Assembly: GCF_900100485.1 (NCBI RefSeq)
Contig: NZ_FNDH01000003.1
Location: 95,918 to 159,917, forward strand
DNA from: Nitrosomonas sp. Nm132
GTDB taxonomy: Bacteria > Pseudomonadota > Gammaproteobacteria > Burkholderiales > Nitrosomonadaceae
DNA: 64,000 nt
Reading direction: 5' to 3'
Below are positions 46,901 to 56,810 of the stretch, in pieces (the stretch's first letter is position 1; the number at the start of each line of letters is the position of its first letter). A program made the translations under genes and the position numbers. A model generated the notes under the pieces. That model was not told the origin of the DNA and did no database searches. It was given only the letters and a program-made list of their open reading frames with translations.

Positions 46901-49228
46901 ATGAGCGTTAATCTGACTGACTACAAAGAGTTACTGGAATCATTGCAACCCGAATCCATGTCATTGCTTGAAAATACTTGGTATGATGCGACCCGAGTTT
47001 TCTCACCTCGGGGATTGGATAATTACCTGAAAGGCGCATCTGCCCTGCAGGGACTGGGACGTGGTCGCACTTTGGTTGATACCTGGATTGATGAAGCGCC
47101 ACAAATCGCCAAAGAAGTAGGTGAAGATATCATCAGTGATCTAGTAACCACTGCTTTGATGCTTGCCTCGAAAACCTCTGGAGCCGTCATTGAATTGATC
47201 CTTGCCACAGCAACTACCGCTGCCAAGCGATTCGGTGACGCAGATTTATTTCGTAGCTATCTCCAGTTCCTCAACACGCTCATCGCCCAGGCGCCTCGCG
47301 GTATCCGCCCGATGCTGGACAAACTCGATGTTTTACTGAGTCAACTGACGCTCGGCGGCTTACGTAGATGGGCCTTATGGGGAGCTCATGCTCACCGCAC
47401 TAACTATGAAGAACAGATCAAGTATTTCGGCTTAAACTCTAAGGAATCGCTGGCAGTTCTCCAGAAGGAAAGAAAAGGCACTCTGTTTGTCGATATCCAG
47501 CGTCGTATCAACATTTACTTACGCGCATTATGGGCACGTGATTTTTTCATGCGACCCACCTCAGGAGACTATGAAACTCGTGAAGGTTATCGACCCTATA
47601 TTGAAGATTATGTTATTCATCTACCCGATGCCTATGATGCTCATGGCGATATTGCAGCAAGCGAAATTTACCGTGCTGCGGCTGCCCACGCAGCCGCACA
47701 CTTGGTAGAAACGAGATACCCCATTTCTGCAGAAGCCTTAAATCCATTGCAAATTGCAGTTATCTCGGTCATTGAGGATGCAAGAGTGGAAGCACTCTCC
47801 ATTCGACGTTTCCCAGGTTTGCGCCAAATTTGGTCGGTTTTGCACGATGCGACGCCAGACATGACCGTTACGATCGGCGATTATCTCAACCGCCTGGCAC
47901 GTGCACTGCTTGATCAGACTTATGAGGATAACGATGGCTGGATTGTTGAAGGCCGATCTTTATTTGCACAAGCCCAAGACCGTCTGGAAGATAATCAAAT
48001 TTCGTGGGAGATTGGCGTACAGCTCGCTCACAAGATCATGGACAAGAAAATCGCGTTCAACCCTCGAACTGACATTCTGACAGCGCCTTATCTGGATGAT
48101 AATCGCTATTTCTGGGAATTTGCGGAATTCGATTTCGAACGCTCACTGACTGCTGGCTATGATGAGATCAAACAAATACGTAAGTACGTCAGCGTCATGG
48201 AGCTGGCCAATGAAGTAGAAGTTGAAACGGCTGGTGATGATGCCCAAGAAATCTGGGTAATGGGAACAGAATTCTTCCCTTACGAAGATAGTGGCACTTC
48301 CTATAATGAGCTAGAAGGTAAAGAGCCTATCTCCCTTCCTTATCATTACTCAGAGTGGGATTATCAAATTCAGCTCGAACGCCCTACATGGGTTACCGTT
48401 CAGGAGAAACGCGCTAAATCAGGTGATATCCAGGTGATCGATAGCATAGCCGGGCAGTATCGACGTGAAATTTCACGCATGAAATTTTTGCTTGATGCCA
48501 TGCAACCCCAAGGCGTACAACGTATCCGCAAACTGGAAGATGGTGATGAAATCGATATCAATGCGGCAATCCAGTCTACGATTGATATTCGTATGGGCTT
48601 GCAACCTGATCCACGCATCATGATGCGCTCTGTCCGCAAAATACGGGATATATCGGTGCTGGTGTTGCTCGATTTGTCTGAATCCACCAACGATAAGGTA
48701 ACCGGTCAGGAGTTTTCAGTACTTGATTTAACTCGCCAAGCAACCGTATTGCTGGCCGATGCCATCAATAAAATCGGAGATCCCTTTGCGATTCATGGGT
48801 TTTGTTCGGACGGCCGGCATGATGTTGAGTATTATCGCTACAAGGATTTCAATCAGCCGTACAATGAAATTCCCAAAGCCAAGCTAGCTGGCATGACGGG
48901 ACAACTGTCGACACGCATGGGCGCTGCGATTCGACATGCCAGTCATTATTTGAAATTACAACGATCCAGCAAGAAGCTGTTATTGGTTATTACAGATGGA
49001 GAGCCGGCTGATATTGATGTTCGTGACCCACAGTATCTTCGTTATGATACCAAAAAGGCGGTGGAAGAAGCTGACCGATCAGGAATAATCACTTATTGCA
49101 TGAGCCTGGACCCACACGCAGATCAATATGTTTCACGTATTTTTGGTACACGTAATTATATGGTAGTAGATCATGTAGAAAGACTACCTGAGAAATTGCC
49201 GCTACTTTATGCAGGACTAACCCGTTAA
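46901..49228 (+). CDS. cbbO: RuBisCO activase adaptor CbbO (VWA domain)
   Basis: CbbO is the adaptor that couples CbbQ to RuBisCO. The 775-residue protein has a long helical N-terminal part and a C-terminal von Willebrand A domain from about residue 580. The domain has a metal-ion-dependent adhesion site (VLLDLSESTND, about 587-597; the DxSxS pattern is intact) and later residues LVITDGEPADIDVRD. It starts 45 bases after the cbbQ stop and has no break. The VWA site is expected to bind the RuBisCO large subunit. Confidence 0.95.
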   Translation: MSVNLTDYKELLESLQPESMSLLENTWYDATRVFSPRGLDNYLKGASALQGLGRGRTLVDTWIDEAPQIAKEVGEDIISDLVTTALMLASKTSGAVIELILATATTAAKRFGDADLFRSYLQFLNTLIAQAPRGIRPMLDKLDVLLSQLTLGGLRRWALWGAHAHRTNYEEQIKYFGLNSKESLAVLQKERKGTLFVDIQRRINIYLRALWARDFFMRPTSGDYETREGYRPYIEDYVIHLPDAYDAHGDIAASEIYRAAAAHAAAHLVETRYPISAEALNPLQIAVISVIEDARVEALSIRRFPGLRQIWSVLHDATPDMTVTIGDYLNRLARALLDQTYEDNDGWIVEGRSLFAQAQDRLEDNQISWEIGVQLAHKIMDKKIAFNPRTDILTAPYLDDNRYFWEFAEFDFERSLTAGYDEIKQIRKYVSVMELANEVEVETAGDDAQEIWVMGTEFFPYEDSGTSYNELEGKEPISLPYHYSEWDYQIQLERPTWVTVQEKRAKSGDIQVIDSIAGQYRREISRMKFLLDAMQPQGVQRIRKLEDGDEIDINAAIQSTIDIRMGLQPDPRIMMRSVRKIRDISVLVLLDLSESTNDKVTGQEFSVLDLTRQATVLLADAINKIGDPFAIHGFCSDGRHDVEYYRYKDFNQPYNEIPKAKLAGMTGQLSTRMGAAIRHASHYLKLQRSSKKLLLVITDGEPADIDVRDPQYLRYDTKKAVEEADRSGIITYCMSLDPHADQYVSRIFGTRNYMVVDHVERLPEKLPLLYAGLTR

Positions 49229-49269
49229 GATTTGTTTATTGATTACTTTACACACTTTTTATTAGTACA

Positions 49270-49572
49270 ATGAAGGAACAACTATACGTAGGAATCAATG
49301 AGGATAAGGATGGCGGGTTAACGCATCTTGGACGCATCGTCATCGATGCCTGGCTTTTTGACATTCTGCCAGAATCAGAAACGTGTACAGGCTGGAATCA
49401 TTCGCAAATGCAGAACCTGTATGAAAAAGTCTACGAAGCGTGGGAGCCTTATGCTCACTTACCTAGCCGCCTACCCTCTGATTTACAGCAAAGACACACA
49501 AGGCTTTACGCACAAGTTATCGATACTGCAAAAAGTAAGGGATGGAGTGCAGAATTAGATGAGGATGACTGA
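49270..49572 (+). CDS. Hypothetical protein following cbbO
   Basis: The 100-residue acidic protein starts KEQLYVGINEDKDGGLTHLG and is rich in Trp and Tyr (GWNHSQMQNLYEKVYEAWEP). No membrane segment or known motif is visible. It is 41 bases after cbbO in the same direction, so it is probably in the cbbQO transcript. Such a small gene downstream of cbbO is a candidate accessory of the RuBisCO activase. No function can be given. Confidence 0.75.
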   Translation: MKEQLYVGINEDKDGGLTHLGRIVIDAWLFDILPESETCTGWNHSQMQNLYEKVYEAWEPYAHLPSRLPSDLQQRHTRLYAQVIDTAKSKGWSAELDEDD

Positions 49573-49574
49573 GC

Positions 49575-49601
49575 GCTTGTGAAAGCAACATTTTCACAAG
49601 C
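49575..49601. terminator. Hairpin between convergent genes
   Basis: A perfect ten-base stem (GCTTGTGAAA / TTTCACAAGC) with a seven-base loop lies just after the stop of the 100-aa gene. No T-run follows on either strand, so it may stop transcription only weakly. Confidence 0.5.
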
Positions 49602-49631
49602 ACTGGATGTGTGTTTGTATTGAACTTCTTG

Positions 49632-50042
49632 TTATTGATCATAGACTGCAGGAAATTTGATTACTTGAGCAGGTGTCTTCGGCATCTGCTTGCTGGCGAG
49701 TAATCGCAGTGCGCTTGGAAACTCCCTCTGAAGCCGTAACATGATATCTATTTGATTCTCTCTATAATAAACCGCTTCATACGCGACCGGTTGGCTGAGC
49801 TCGGTACGAGCTTGGGGTTGAAAATTTTGCCATGCAATGTCAACCCAGCATTTACGTTCACTATCGATAAAAACGAATTCCTTCCTATCCAAGATAGCCA
49901 GTAACTGCATGGACCGGATGGGAACAAATAGATACCCAGTAGCACAGCGTGCAAGCAACTGGAACGCCAAGTTATATGTATTAGCAGGAAGGTTGCGAGA
50001 TTCCCGCTTGATCTCAGGATCGCGATAACAGGTAATATCCAT
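49632..50042 (-). CDS. Hypothetical protein between the cbb cluster and an ABC transporter
   Basis: This 136-residue protein (start DITCYRDPEIKRESRNLPAN) is soluble. It has strand-like stretches such as FVPIRSMQLLAILDRKEFVF and IDSERKCWVDIAWQNF. A very good ribosome site (AAGGAG) precedes its ATG, so it is likely expressed. I do not recognise the family. It is convergent with the cbbO-linked small gene and divergent from the ABC transporter. Confidence 0.7.
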   Translation of the reverse strand: MDITCYRDPEIKRESRNLPANTYNLAFQLLARCATGYLFVPIRSMQLLAILDRKEFVFIDSERKCWVDIAWQNFQPQARTELSQPVAYEAVYYRENQIDIMLRLQREFPSALRLLASKQMPKTPAQVIKFPAVYDQ

Positions 50043-50094
50043 TTACAAATTCTCCTTCTATATAATTTCTTAAGTTATAAAGAACCATTAACAG

Positions 50095-51897
50095 ATGCGC
50101 GCCACACGCTTGAATAAACCGCCCTCCAACCGTAATGATTGGAAAACAATCCGCTCGCTCTTGCCTTATTTATGGGAATTCAAAGGTAGAGTCATTGCTG
50201 CCTTAATGTTACTGCTCTTGGCTAAACTTGCCAATGTCAGTGTGCCCTTAGTGCTCAAAGAAATTATTGATACGCTTGATCAGCCGAAAGCTCTGGCGGT
50301 ATTGCCGGTATTTCTTTTGATCGCTTATGGTGTGTTACGGTTCTGCAGCACTGTATTTGGTGAGCTGCGCGACGCAGTATTTGCCAAAGTCACACAACGC
50401 GCAATCCGGCGCGTGGCCATCCAGGTTTTTGGTCATTTGCACTCATTATCACTACGATTTCATCTGGCAAGACAAACTGGCGGAGTATCACGGGATATCG
50501 AGCGCGGTTCGCGTGGGATATCATTCTTACTGAACTTCATGCTGTTCAATATTCTGCCAACCCTGCTGGAAATCGGATTGGTCATGCTGATTCTGATTAG
50601 CCGATACGATATCTGGTTTTTTGTCATTACCTTGATCACGCTGCTTGCCTATATTGCCCTGACGCTCATCGTCACTGAGTGGCGCATGATTTTCCGCCGC
50701 ACCATGAACGACATGGACTCAAAGGCCAATACGCGCGCGATAGACAGTTTATTAAATTATGAAACAGTTAAATATTTTGGTAACGAAGCATGGGAAACAC
50801 GGCGATATGATGAACATCTGCAACAGTGGGAAAAAGCGGCCGTTCGCAATCAAACCTCCCTGGCTACGCTTAACATTGGCCAAAGCGCCATCATTGCTAT
50901 CGGCGTCACCTTGCTGATGCTACTGGCAGCAGACAAGGTCGTCACAGGAGAAATGTCATTGGGCGATCTAGTACTGGTTAACGCTTTCCTGTTACAACTC
51001 TATATGCCTTTACATTTCCTGGGCTTTGTTTATCGTGAAATCAAACATTCATTGGCAGACATGGAAAAATTGTTTAGTTTACTCGATGAAAATCAGGAAA
51101 TAAGAGATCAATCAGCTGCCATTAAACTCATGGCAGATAGTGCTACCGTTACATTCGAAAATGTAAACTTTAACTACGAAACTAATCGCCAAATCTTGTT
51201 TAGCGTCAGTTTCAGTATTCCTGCTGGAAACACCATTGCAGTGGTGGGACATAGCGGTTCAGGAAAATCGACGCTAGCACGCTTACTTTTCCGCTTTTAC
51301 GATGTCACTGACGGCAAGATACTCATCAATGATCATGATATCCGCGAGGTAACGCAAGAAAGCCTCAGAGCGTTGATTGGTATTGTGCCTCAGGATACCG
51401 TATTGTTTAACGAAAGCATCTATTACAACATTGCCTATGGGCGGCCTAATGCTACGCATGAAGAGATCCTTGCCGCGGCCAAGTCAGCGCATATTCATGA
51501 CTTTATTGAAAGCCTGCCTGACAAATACCAAGCACAGGTGGGAGAGCGAGGCCTTAAACTCTCTGGTGGCGAGAAACAGCGTATCGCCATTGCACGTGCA
51601 ATTCTTAAAAAACCAACAATCCTTATTTTTGACGAAGCTACATCTGCTCTAGACTCAAAAACAGAGAAAAATATACAAAGAGAATTGAAACAATTAGCCA
51701 AGGATCGTACTACGCTTGTCATTGCGCATCGTCTTTCCACCATCATCGATGCTGATCAGATCTTAGTAATGGACAAAGGCCGCATCGTAGAACAAGGAAA
51801 CCACCAACAACTTCTTGCTCTAAATGGTATTTATGCGCATATGTGGGAGCTTCAACAACAGGAAGAACAGACTCAAACTGTCATTGATTTTCAGTAA
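50095..51897 (+). CDS. Atm1/HMT-type ABC transporter, permease fused to ATPase
   Basis: This 600-residue half-transporter has six membrane segments in residues 20-330 and an ATPase domain in 340-590. ATPase motifs are Walker A VGHSGSGKSTLA (near 386), Q-loop IVPQDTVLFNESI, signature LSGGEKQRIAIARAI, Walker B ILIFDEATSALD and the H-loop VIAHRLSTI. The permease pattern (LKEIIDTLDQP and SRDIERGSRGISFLLNFMLF) fits the Atm1/heavy-metal-tolerance group that exports glutathione-linked sulfur or metal species. It acts as a homodimer in the inner membrane. No partner genes are near. Confidence 0.9.
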   Translation: MRATRLNKPPSNRNDWKTIRSLLPYLWEFKGRVIAALMLLLLAKLANVSVPLVLKEIIDTLDQPKALAVLPVFLLIAYGVLRFCSTVFGELRDAVFAKVTQRAIRRVAIQVFGHLHSLSLRFHLARQTGGVSRDIERGSRGISFLLNFMLFNILPTLLEIGLVMLILISRYDIWFFVITLITLLAYIALTLIVTEWRMIFRRTMNDMDSKANTRAIDSLLNYETVKYFGNEAWETRRYDEHLQQWEKAAVRNQTSLATLNIGQSAIIAIGVTLLMLLAADKVVTGEMSLGDLVLVNAFLLQLYMPLHFLGFVYREIKHSLADMEKLFSLLDENQEIRDQSAAIKLMADSATVTFENVNFNYETNRQILFSVSFSIPAGNTIAVVGHSGSGKSTLARLLFRFYDVTDGKILINDHDIREVTQESLRALIGIVPQDTVLFNESIYYNIAYGRPNATHEEILAAAKSAHIHDFIESLPDKYQAQVGERGLKLSGGEKQRIAIARAILKKPTILIFDEATSALDSKTEKNIQRELKQLAKDRTTLVIAHRLSTIIDADQILVMDKGRIVEQGNHQQLLALNGIYAHMWELQQQEEQTQTVIDFQ

Positions 51898-52030
51898 GAT
51901 GTGATTCCAGAAATCACAGCGATCACTTGATTGAAAAGCTAAACAAATGATGAGTTGCCACGGGACACATTATGCAATACCCCGTGGGCGAATACAATGT
52001 TACTTCATATCGATATCGCAGGAGGAGGTC

Positions 52031-52054
52031 GGTATCAAGGTATCAAGGTATCAA
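52031..52054. repeat. Three 8-bp tandem repeats
   Basis: GGTATCAA is repeated three times exactly in the gap between the ABC transporter and the end of the convergent NuoM-like gene. Nothing else was recognised in this 236-base gap. Confidence 0.85.
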
Positions 52055-52133
52055 CAATCACCTTAGCCTTGCTGCATCTAGATCCCCGCACGCCCCCCCT
52101 GCTCGTTCAATTACGATTCCCAGAAATCTAATA

Positions 52134-53639
52134 CTAGGGAACTTGCAAAGCTAACCTTGCCAACCATGCCTCTGAAGCTACTTGATTGATATTAAGTATG
52201 CTATTAGGGAAAAAACCAAATAATAAGATCAATAAAGCTGGTGCACATAATAAAACTAATTCGCGCGGCCGCAGATCTTGTACCTGGTTTACCGTGGTAT
52301 GAATAATTGGACCAAAGAATGCATTGCGAGTAAAAGAAAGCATATAAGCAGCCCCAAGAATCGCACCGGCCAACGCTGCTGTCCCAAAAAAACCATGGGA
52401 AGTCAAAGCACCCACGATCAACAGCAATTCTGCTGGAAAGCCACTGGTTCCAGGTACGCCAAAACTTGCCAGGGCAAATAAAAAATAAAAACAAGTTAAT
52501 TTTGGCATCACCTTGGCCACTCCGCCCAGATGAATCGTATCAGTGCTACCCAGTCGATGCTGGATAAACCCGGCAATCAGCATCAGCGAACTTGCAACCA
52601 ATGTAAAATTAAGCAACTGGAAGATTGCCCCCTGAACTCCTTGCATATTCAGGGAAGCAATCCCCACGACCACTAGGCCAACATGGCTGACGCTCGCATA
52701 AGCCAGCAAGCGACGCAAGTTTGTCTGTTGTAACGCAATCAGTGCGCCATAAATAAGTGTAGCTGCACCAAAGACGCTCAATATCCAGCTAAATTCAACG
52801 GCAGCCGCAGGCGCTAGTGGCATAGCGAAGCGGAGGATACCATAAACACCTAGTTTTAACCCTGTCAGGATCGCTACGATATGAGTCGGACCTTCCATCG
52901 CAGCGGTAGGCAACCAGGTATGAAGTGGAACAAGCGGCGCCTTGAAAGCAAAACCAAATAACAATAACAGGAAAACAAGTGTCTGTTTATCAGCCGGGAG
53001 CGTTGTCTGTAGCAATACCGGCAAACTAAAAGTCAAATCTTGGGGAATACTTCCTCCCATTTGCGTCGCATGATCCACCGCCAGGATGATAATAGCAAGC
53101 AATAATGGTCCGCCTCCAGCTATCATAAACAAGGTATATTTTATTGCTGCACCGCGTCGTTGGGAACCAATCCCCCATAAACCGATTAAAAAGAATAGTG
53201 GAGGTAAGGTTAGCTCCCAGAATAAAAAGAACAGCATCATATCCAGCGCACTAAATACCCCTACCGTTACTCCCTGGAGCGCCAGCAAAAGGGAAAAATG
53301 GAAGCGTGGATTGTGATTGATTGAATTCCACGAAGCAAGAATTGCAATCATTGTCAGCAATGCTGACAATGGCAGAAATAACACCGAAATACCATCGACA
53401 CCAACCAGGTACTCAACATTCAAGAAGGGTATCCAGTCAAATTTTTCAACTAGCTGGAAATCGCCTATAGAAGAATCGAATAATTGGACTACAAAAAGCG
53501 TTAATAGTAATTCCAGGCCAGCGAATGTTAATGCTGATACTTTGGCAGCGGCCGCAGTGCGCGACATTCCAGTTACGATCGCGCCCAGTAACGGCAAAAG
53601 AATAATGAAACTTAACAGTGGAAAATTAACTTCACTCAT
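52134..53639 (-). CDS. NuoM-like proton-channel subunit (third of the DAB operon)
   Basis: The 501-residue protein has about 14 membrane segments and resembles NADH dehydrogenase chain M / Mrp antiporter subunits. It keeps FFLFWELTLPPLFFLIGLWG (the conserved TM5 glutamate), VPLHTWLPTAAMEGPTHIVA (TM7 lysine region HTWLP) and the TM8 region ILTGLKLGVYGILRFAMPLA. It is the last gene of a five-gene minus-strand operon with dabA. Its start overlaps the stop of the preceding gene by 8 bases. It probably moves protons to power CO2 hydration by DabA. No other Nuo genes are here, so it is not part of complex I. Confidence 0.9.
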   Translation of the reverse strand: MSEVNFPLLSFIILLPLLGAIVTGMSRTAAAAKVSALTFAGLELLLTLFVVQLFDSSIGDFQLVEKFDWIPFLNVEYLVGVDGISVLFLPLSALLTMIAILASWNSINHNPRFHFSLLLALQGVTVGVFSALDMMLFFLFWELTLPPLFFLIGLWGIGSQRRGAAIKYTLFMIAGGGPLLLAIIILAVDHATQMGGSIPQDLTFSLPVLLQTTLPADKQTLVFLLLLFGFAFKAPLVPLHTWLPTAAMEGPTHIVAILTGLKLGVYGILRFAMPLAPAAAVEFSWILSVFGAATLIYGALIALQQTNLRRLLAYASVSHVGLVVVGIASLNMQGVQGAIFQLLNFTLVASSLMLIAGFIQHRLGSTDTIHLGGVAKVMPKLTCFYFLFALASFGVPGTSGFPAELLLIVGALTSHGFFGTAALAGAILGAAYMLSFTRNAFFGPIIHTTVNQVQDLRPRELVLLCAPALLILLFGFFPNSILNINQVASEAWLARLALQVP

Positions 53640-55251
53640 GCTTATTATCCTTGTTATGGTTTGGGACTATCATTAACTCTGCGTGTTTATTGTTATATTT
53701 GACAGGATGTAGCTTACTTATAGCGCTAACATTCTGGTCGATCATCTGCAACCAAGGTGTCGTATAAAAACCAATGCCAACAAGCAATGAGCAAACTACA
53801 ACTGCAATGACTCTTTCATTTCCGGGAGAAGGACCGGCTGAACCAGGGAGAGCAGAATAAGTATAAGGTGGCTGCAATCGTTTAGGTGTAGCGATAAAAA
53901 TCTGCTGAAAGGCGCGCAGCAACAGCGCCGCGGTGAGCACATTACCAATCAGTATCGCAATTGAGAGAATCCAGCCATGATTCTTGATCGTGCCATCTAT
54001 CAATAAATGGACACCATCAAAACCTGGAGTACCAGGCATCCCCATAGTGCTTAGCGCGCTAATAACGAATAAGAATGCTAAAGCCGCACTCGTTTCAAAC
54101 ATTCCCCCAAGTCGTGGAATATAGGCGGTATGTGTTCTCTTGTAAATCATACCAATACTGAGTGCGATGCCTGCTGCTGCCAGGCCGAAACCTGTAGAAA
54201 GCAAAATACTCGATTCCAATCCATAAAGATTAAAATCGAAAACACCTATAATCAACATTCCCGTATGACCTATAACCGAGAAAGCAAGCAAGCGGCGTAT
54301 ATTGATTTGCATTAGCGCCAGTACTACCCCATAAAAGATGCCAATCAGCCCAAGCATTAATACGAACCAGCTCCACTGCTGGGCCACATCCGGAAGAATG
54401 GGTAAAATGAAACGGATAACTGCATAAATACCCAATTTCAAACCCACTATAAAAATTGTCGCGCTGGCCACAGATCCATGTTCTGCTAAAACTGGCAGCC
54501 ACCCATGAAATGGAAATAATGGCATGCGAATGGCAAAACCAAAAAACAAAAGGAAGAAAATCAAAGTGCTGTATTCCAGGACATTTTTATTTTCAATTAA
54601 TGCCAGCCATTCAAAAGTTAATGTGTCTCCTGATCCCATTACACCGAAGGCAAGCAGCATGAACCCCATAAAAGTCATGAGTAAACCACTTCCCCAATGC
54701 TGGAGTAGCAACCCTACAACCCAGCGTCTTTTTTGCCCTGATCCGGCGCGTATCGTTATCAACACGATGGGAATCAGCTCCAGAAGGCACCAAAACCAGA
54801 ATTGCATGGCGTTCATTGCCACAAATGCCCCTATCAGAATACCCTCATAACCTAGTATGCAGGCAACCTGAATTTTGTCTCTGGACCGTCGCGTAGTTAA
54901 TAAATAAACGAGCGCTAAAAAAGACAAAATAGCGGTAAGTAGCACAAATAAAATATTGGCGCCATCAAGACCTACACTATAGGTAAAATTAATATTCTCC
55001 ACATGTTCGAATAATTGAATACCCTTGTGACCTGAATCAAAAATAGAAACCATATAGACGCTAAGCAATGCAGTGGCTACTGCACTAGCTAAACCAAGGC
55101 GCAATGCAATCACTGAAGATGGTGAAAGCAATACAGCGATCACCGTGGCAAGTGGAACTATCGTCAGTGTCGTCAACAACGGAAATGTCGTTACTTCTGA
55201 CCAAAAAATAATGTTTGCGGTATTCATCATTCCCTCATCGTGTAGCAGCAA
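53632..55251 (-). CDS. NuoM-like proton-channel subunit (second of the DAB operon)
   Basis: This 539-residue polytopic protein is again NuoM/Mrp-like but more diverged. It has VGLDGANILFVLLTAILSFL, a shifted acidic TM5 segment (FWFWCLLELIPIVLI) and FPFHGWLPVLAEHGSVASAT with the TM7 signature. The TM8 part reads FIVGLKLGIYAVIRFILPIL. A polar C-terminal tail of about 50 residues (YNNKHAELMIVPNHNKDNKH) is specific to this protein. The first ATG overlaps the end of dabB by 17 bases. A closer ATG about nine codons in is also possible. Confidence 0.88.
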   Translation of the reverse strand: MLLHDEGMMNTANIIFWSEVTTFPLLTTLTIVPLATVIAVLLSPSSVIALRLGLASAVATALLSVYMVSIFDSGHKGIQLFEHVENINFTYSVGLDGANILFVLLTAILSFLALVYLLTTRRSRDKIQVACILGYEGILIGAFVAMNAMQFWFWCLLELIPIVLITIRAGSGQKRRWVVGLLLQHWGSGLLMTFMGFMLLAFGVMGSGDTLTFEWLALIENKNVLEYSTLIFFLLFFGFAIRMPLFPFHGWLPVLAEHGSVASATIFIVGLKLGIYAVIRFILPILPDVAQQWSWFVLMLGLIGIFYGVVLALMQINIRRLLAFSVIGHTGMLIIGVFDFNLYGLESSILLSTGFGLAAAGIALSIGMIYKRTHTAYIPRLGGMFETSAALAFLFVISALSTMGMPGTPGFDGVHLLIDGTIKNHGWILSIAILIGNVLTAALLLRAFQQIFIATPKRLQPPYTYSALPGSAGPSPGNERVIAVVVCSLLVGIGFYTTPWLQMIDQNVSAISKLHPVKYNNKHAELMIVPNHNKDNKHE

Positions 55252-56806
55252 TCAGCAAAACAACGAATACAAACAAGACTAGATAACGCGGCTTCAACAT
55301 CAACTCCTCAAAAGTATTTGCGGCTTGCCCTAACTTACGACCTAAATCAACGATGTTTATACCTATAGCCTGTATTACCAAGCGCTCTTCAAACCATCCA
55401 AAGATATTACCTATCCATTCCATCAACTTTCCAGCTACTCCATTGCCACGCCCAAACTGATTATGGCCATGATCGTGGCGCTCAGCTGCCCTTACTTTCT
55501 GCTCCAACTGGGTCAGCGTTGATATTGAACGAGAAAACACGACTGGATCGCCCATAGCACGATCAACAACATAGCTATCAAGATAATCAAGATCTTGCCC
55601 GATTCCCCGTATGGGTCTTGCAAGGACTCGATCGGCTATCGGGTCCAGCCAGAAACGTTGAATTGACGCAATATATAACCAGTATGAATTTTTTAGATTA
55701 TGGCTAACTGGTTTGATTGGGTTTCCGATGACATTGTGCATGAATGATGGTGCAGTTAATACCTGATAACAACGTACGATGGCATGAGCACAAAGATGCC
55801 ACGCTGCCAAGTCCCATAACCCTAGACCACATTCCAGAAACATCAAACCCAACTGTCCAGAGATGGCGAAACTCAATGAACTTTTGACATCAGTCTGGGT
55901 TAACCCAACAATAAAGCTATAAACCGCAGTGACAAACCCCGCAACCGCTAGCAAAACCATGATAAAAGGGGCCCGCTCGAAAAGGGGCTGCAGCATAATG
56001 ACCAAAAACACACCGGCATGTATCATCACCGAGCCATAGAAAATAGCGCTTGAGGGGGTGGGTCCTTCCATTGCCCGTGCGAGCCATGGTGAGAACGGTA
56101 ATTGTGCCGATTTAACAAATGCAGCGATCGCAAAACACAACGCAATCACAGTCACCGTAGGCATTGTTAAGTGTTCAATCATGATATTCAATTCTCCCCA
56201 ATTGATTGTTCCGGCATAGAAATAGCTCAAACCTATTCCTAAAACAAAACCGGCATCACCAATACGGTTAGTGATGTAAACACGCGTCGCATTCACAGTT
56301 GGAATCTGTCGATCATAAGCATAACCAATCAACAGATAAGAACATAACCCAGCGATTTCCCACCCTACAAAGGTTCCGACTGCGCTTCCTGCTGAGACCA
56401 ATAACAACATCGCTGCTGAGAACAAGCTCAGAATAAAAAAGTAGCGATGAAATCCTGTTTCCCGATGCATATAGTTGACTGAGAAACGTGTCACAATGAA
56501 CAACAGCATTGCAAACAGCGCCATTATGACGCTATTAAAACCAGTAGTAATAAAGACTGCTTGAATTCTTAAGTTATCGCTATCCAACCATTGCCCTATC
56601 GTGTAGGTAGCTGCATTCTTACCAAATAAATCTGCTCCTAGTAATATCAAGGCGAGAATCGATGACAAAGTGATCGCTCCAGTTGCAACATTGGATGTCA
56701 TCGCTTCGCTGGCCTCGCCCTCGATCTGACCTAGTAAATTACCTATACCAATAAAGAATGCTGCCAACAAAGGAAACAAAGGAACTAGGACAATCAAAAA
56801 CTCCAT
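55235..56806 (-). CDS. dabB: NuoL-like membrane subunit DabB
   Basis: DabB is the NuoL/Mrp-type membrane partner of DabA, thought to conduct the cation that drives CO2 capture. The 523-residue protein has GWEIAGLCSYLLIGYAYDRQ, the TM7-type SAQLPFSPWLARAMEGPTPS plus SAIFYGSVMIHAG, and LTQTDVKSSLSFAISGQLGL. After about 400 residues of membrane core the C-terminal end carries a charged stretch and a last membrane helix (LVLFVFVVLLIAATR). It is shorter than complex I NuoL (about 610). It begins four bases after dabA. Confidence 0.9.
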   Translation of the reverse strand: MEFLIVLVPLFPLLAAFFIGIGNLLGQIEGEASEAMTSNVATGAITLSSILALILLGADLFGKNAATYTIGQWLDSDNLRIQAVFITTGFNSVIMALFAMLLFIVTRFSVNYMHRETGFHRYFFILSLFSAAMLLLVSAGSAVGTFVGWEIAGLCSYLLIGYAYDRQIPTVNATRVYITNRIGDAGFVLGIGLSYFYAGTINWGELNIMIEHLTMPTVTVIALCFAIAAFVKSAQLPFSPWLARAMEGPTPSSAIFYGSVMIHAGVFLVIMLQPLFERAPFIMVLLAVAGFVTAVYSFIVGLTQTDVKSSLSFAISGQLGLMFLECGLGLWDLAAWHLCAHAIVRCYQVLTAPSFMHNVIGNPIKPVSHNLKNSYWLYIASIQRFWLDPIADRVLARPIRGIGQDLDYLDSYVVDRAMGDPVVFSRSISTLTQLEQKVRAAERHDHGHNQFGRGNGVAGKLMEWIGNIFGWFEERLVIQAIGINIVDLGRKLGQAANTFEELMLKPRYLVLFVFVVLLIAATR

Positions 56807-56810
56807 TGTT

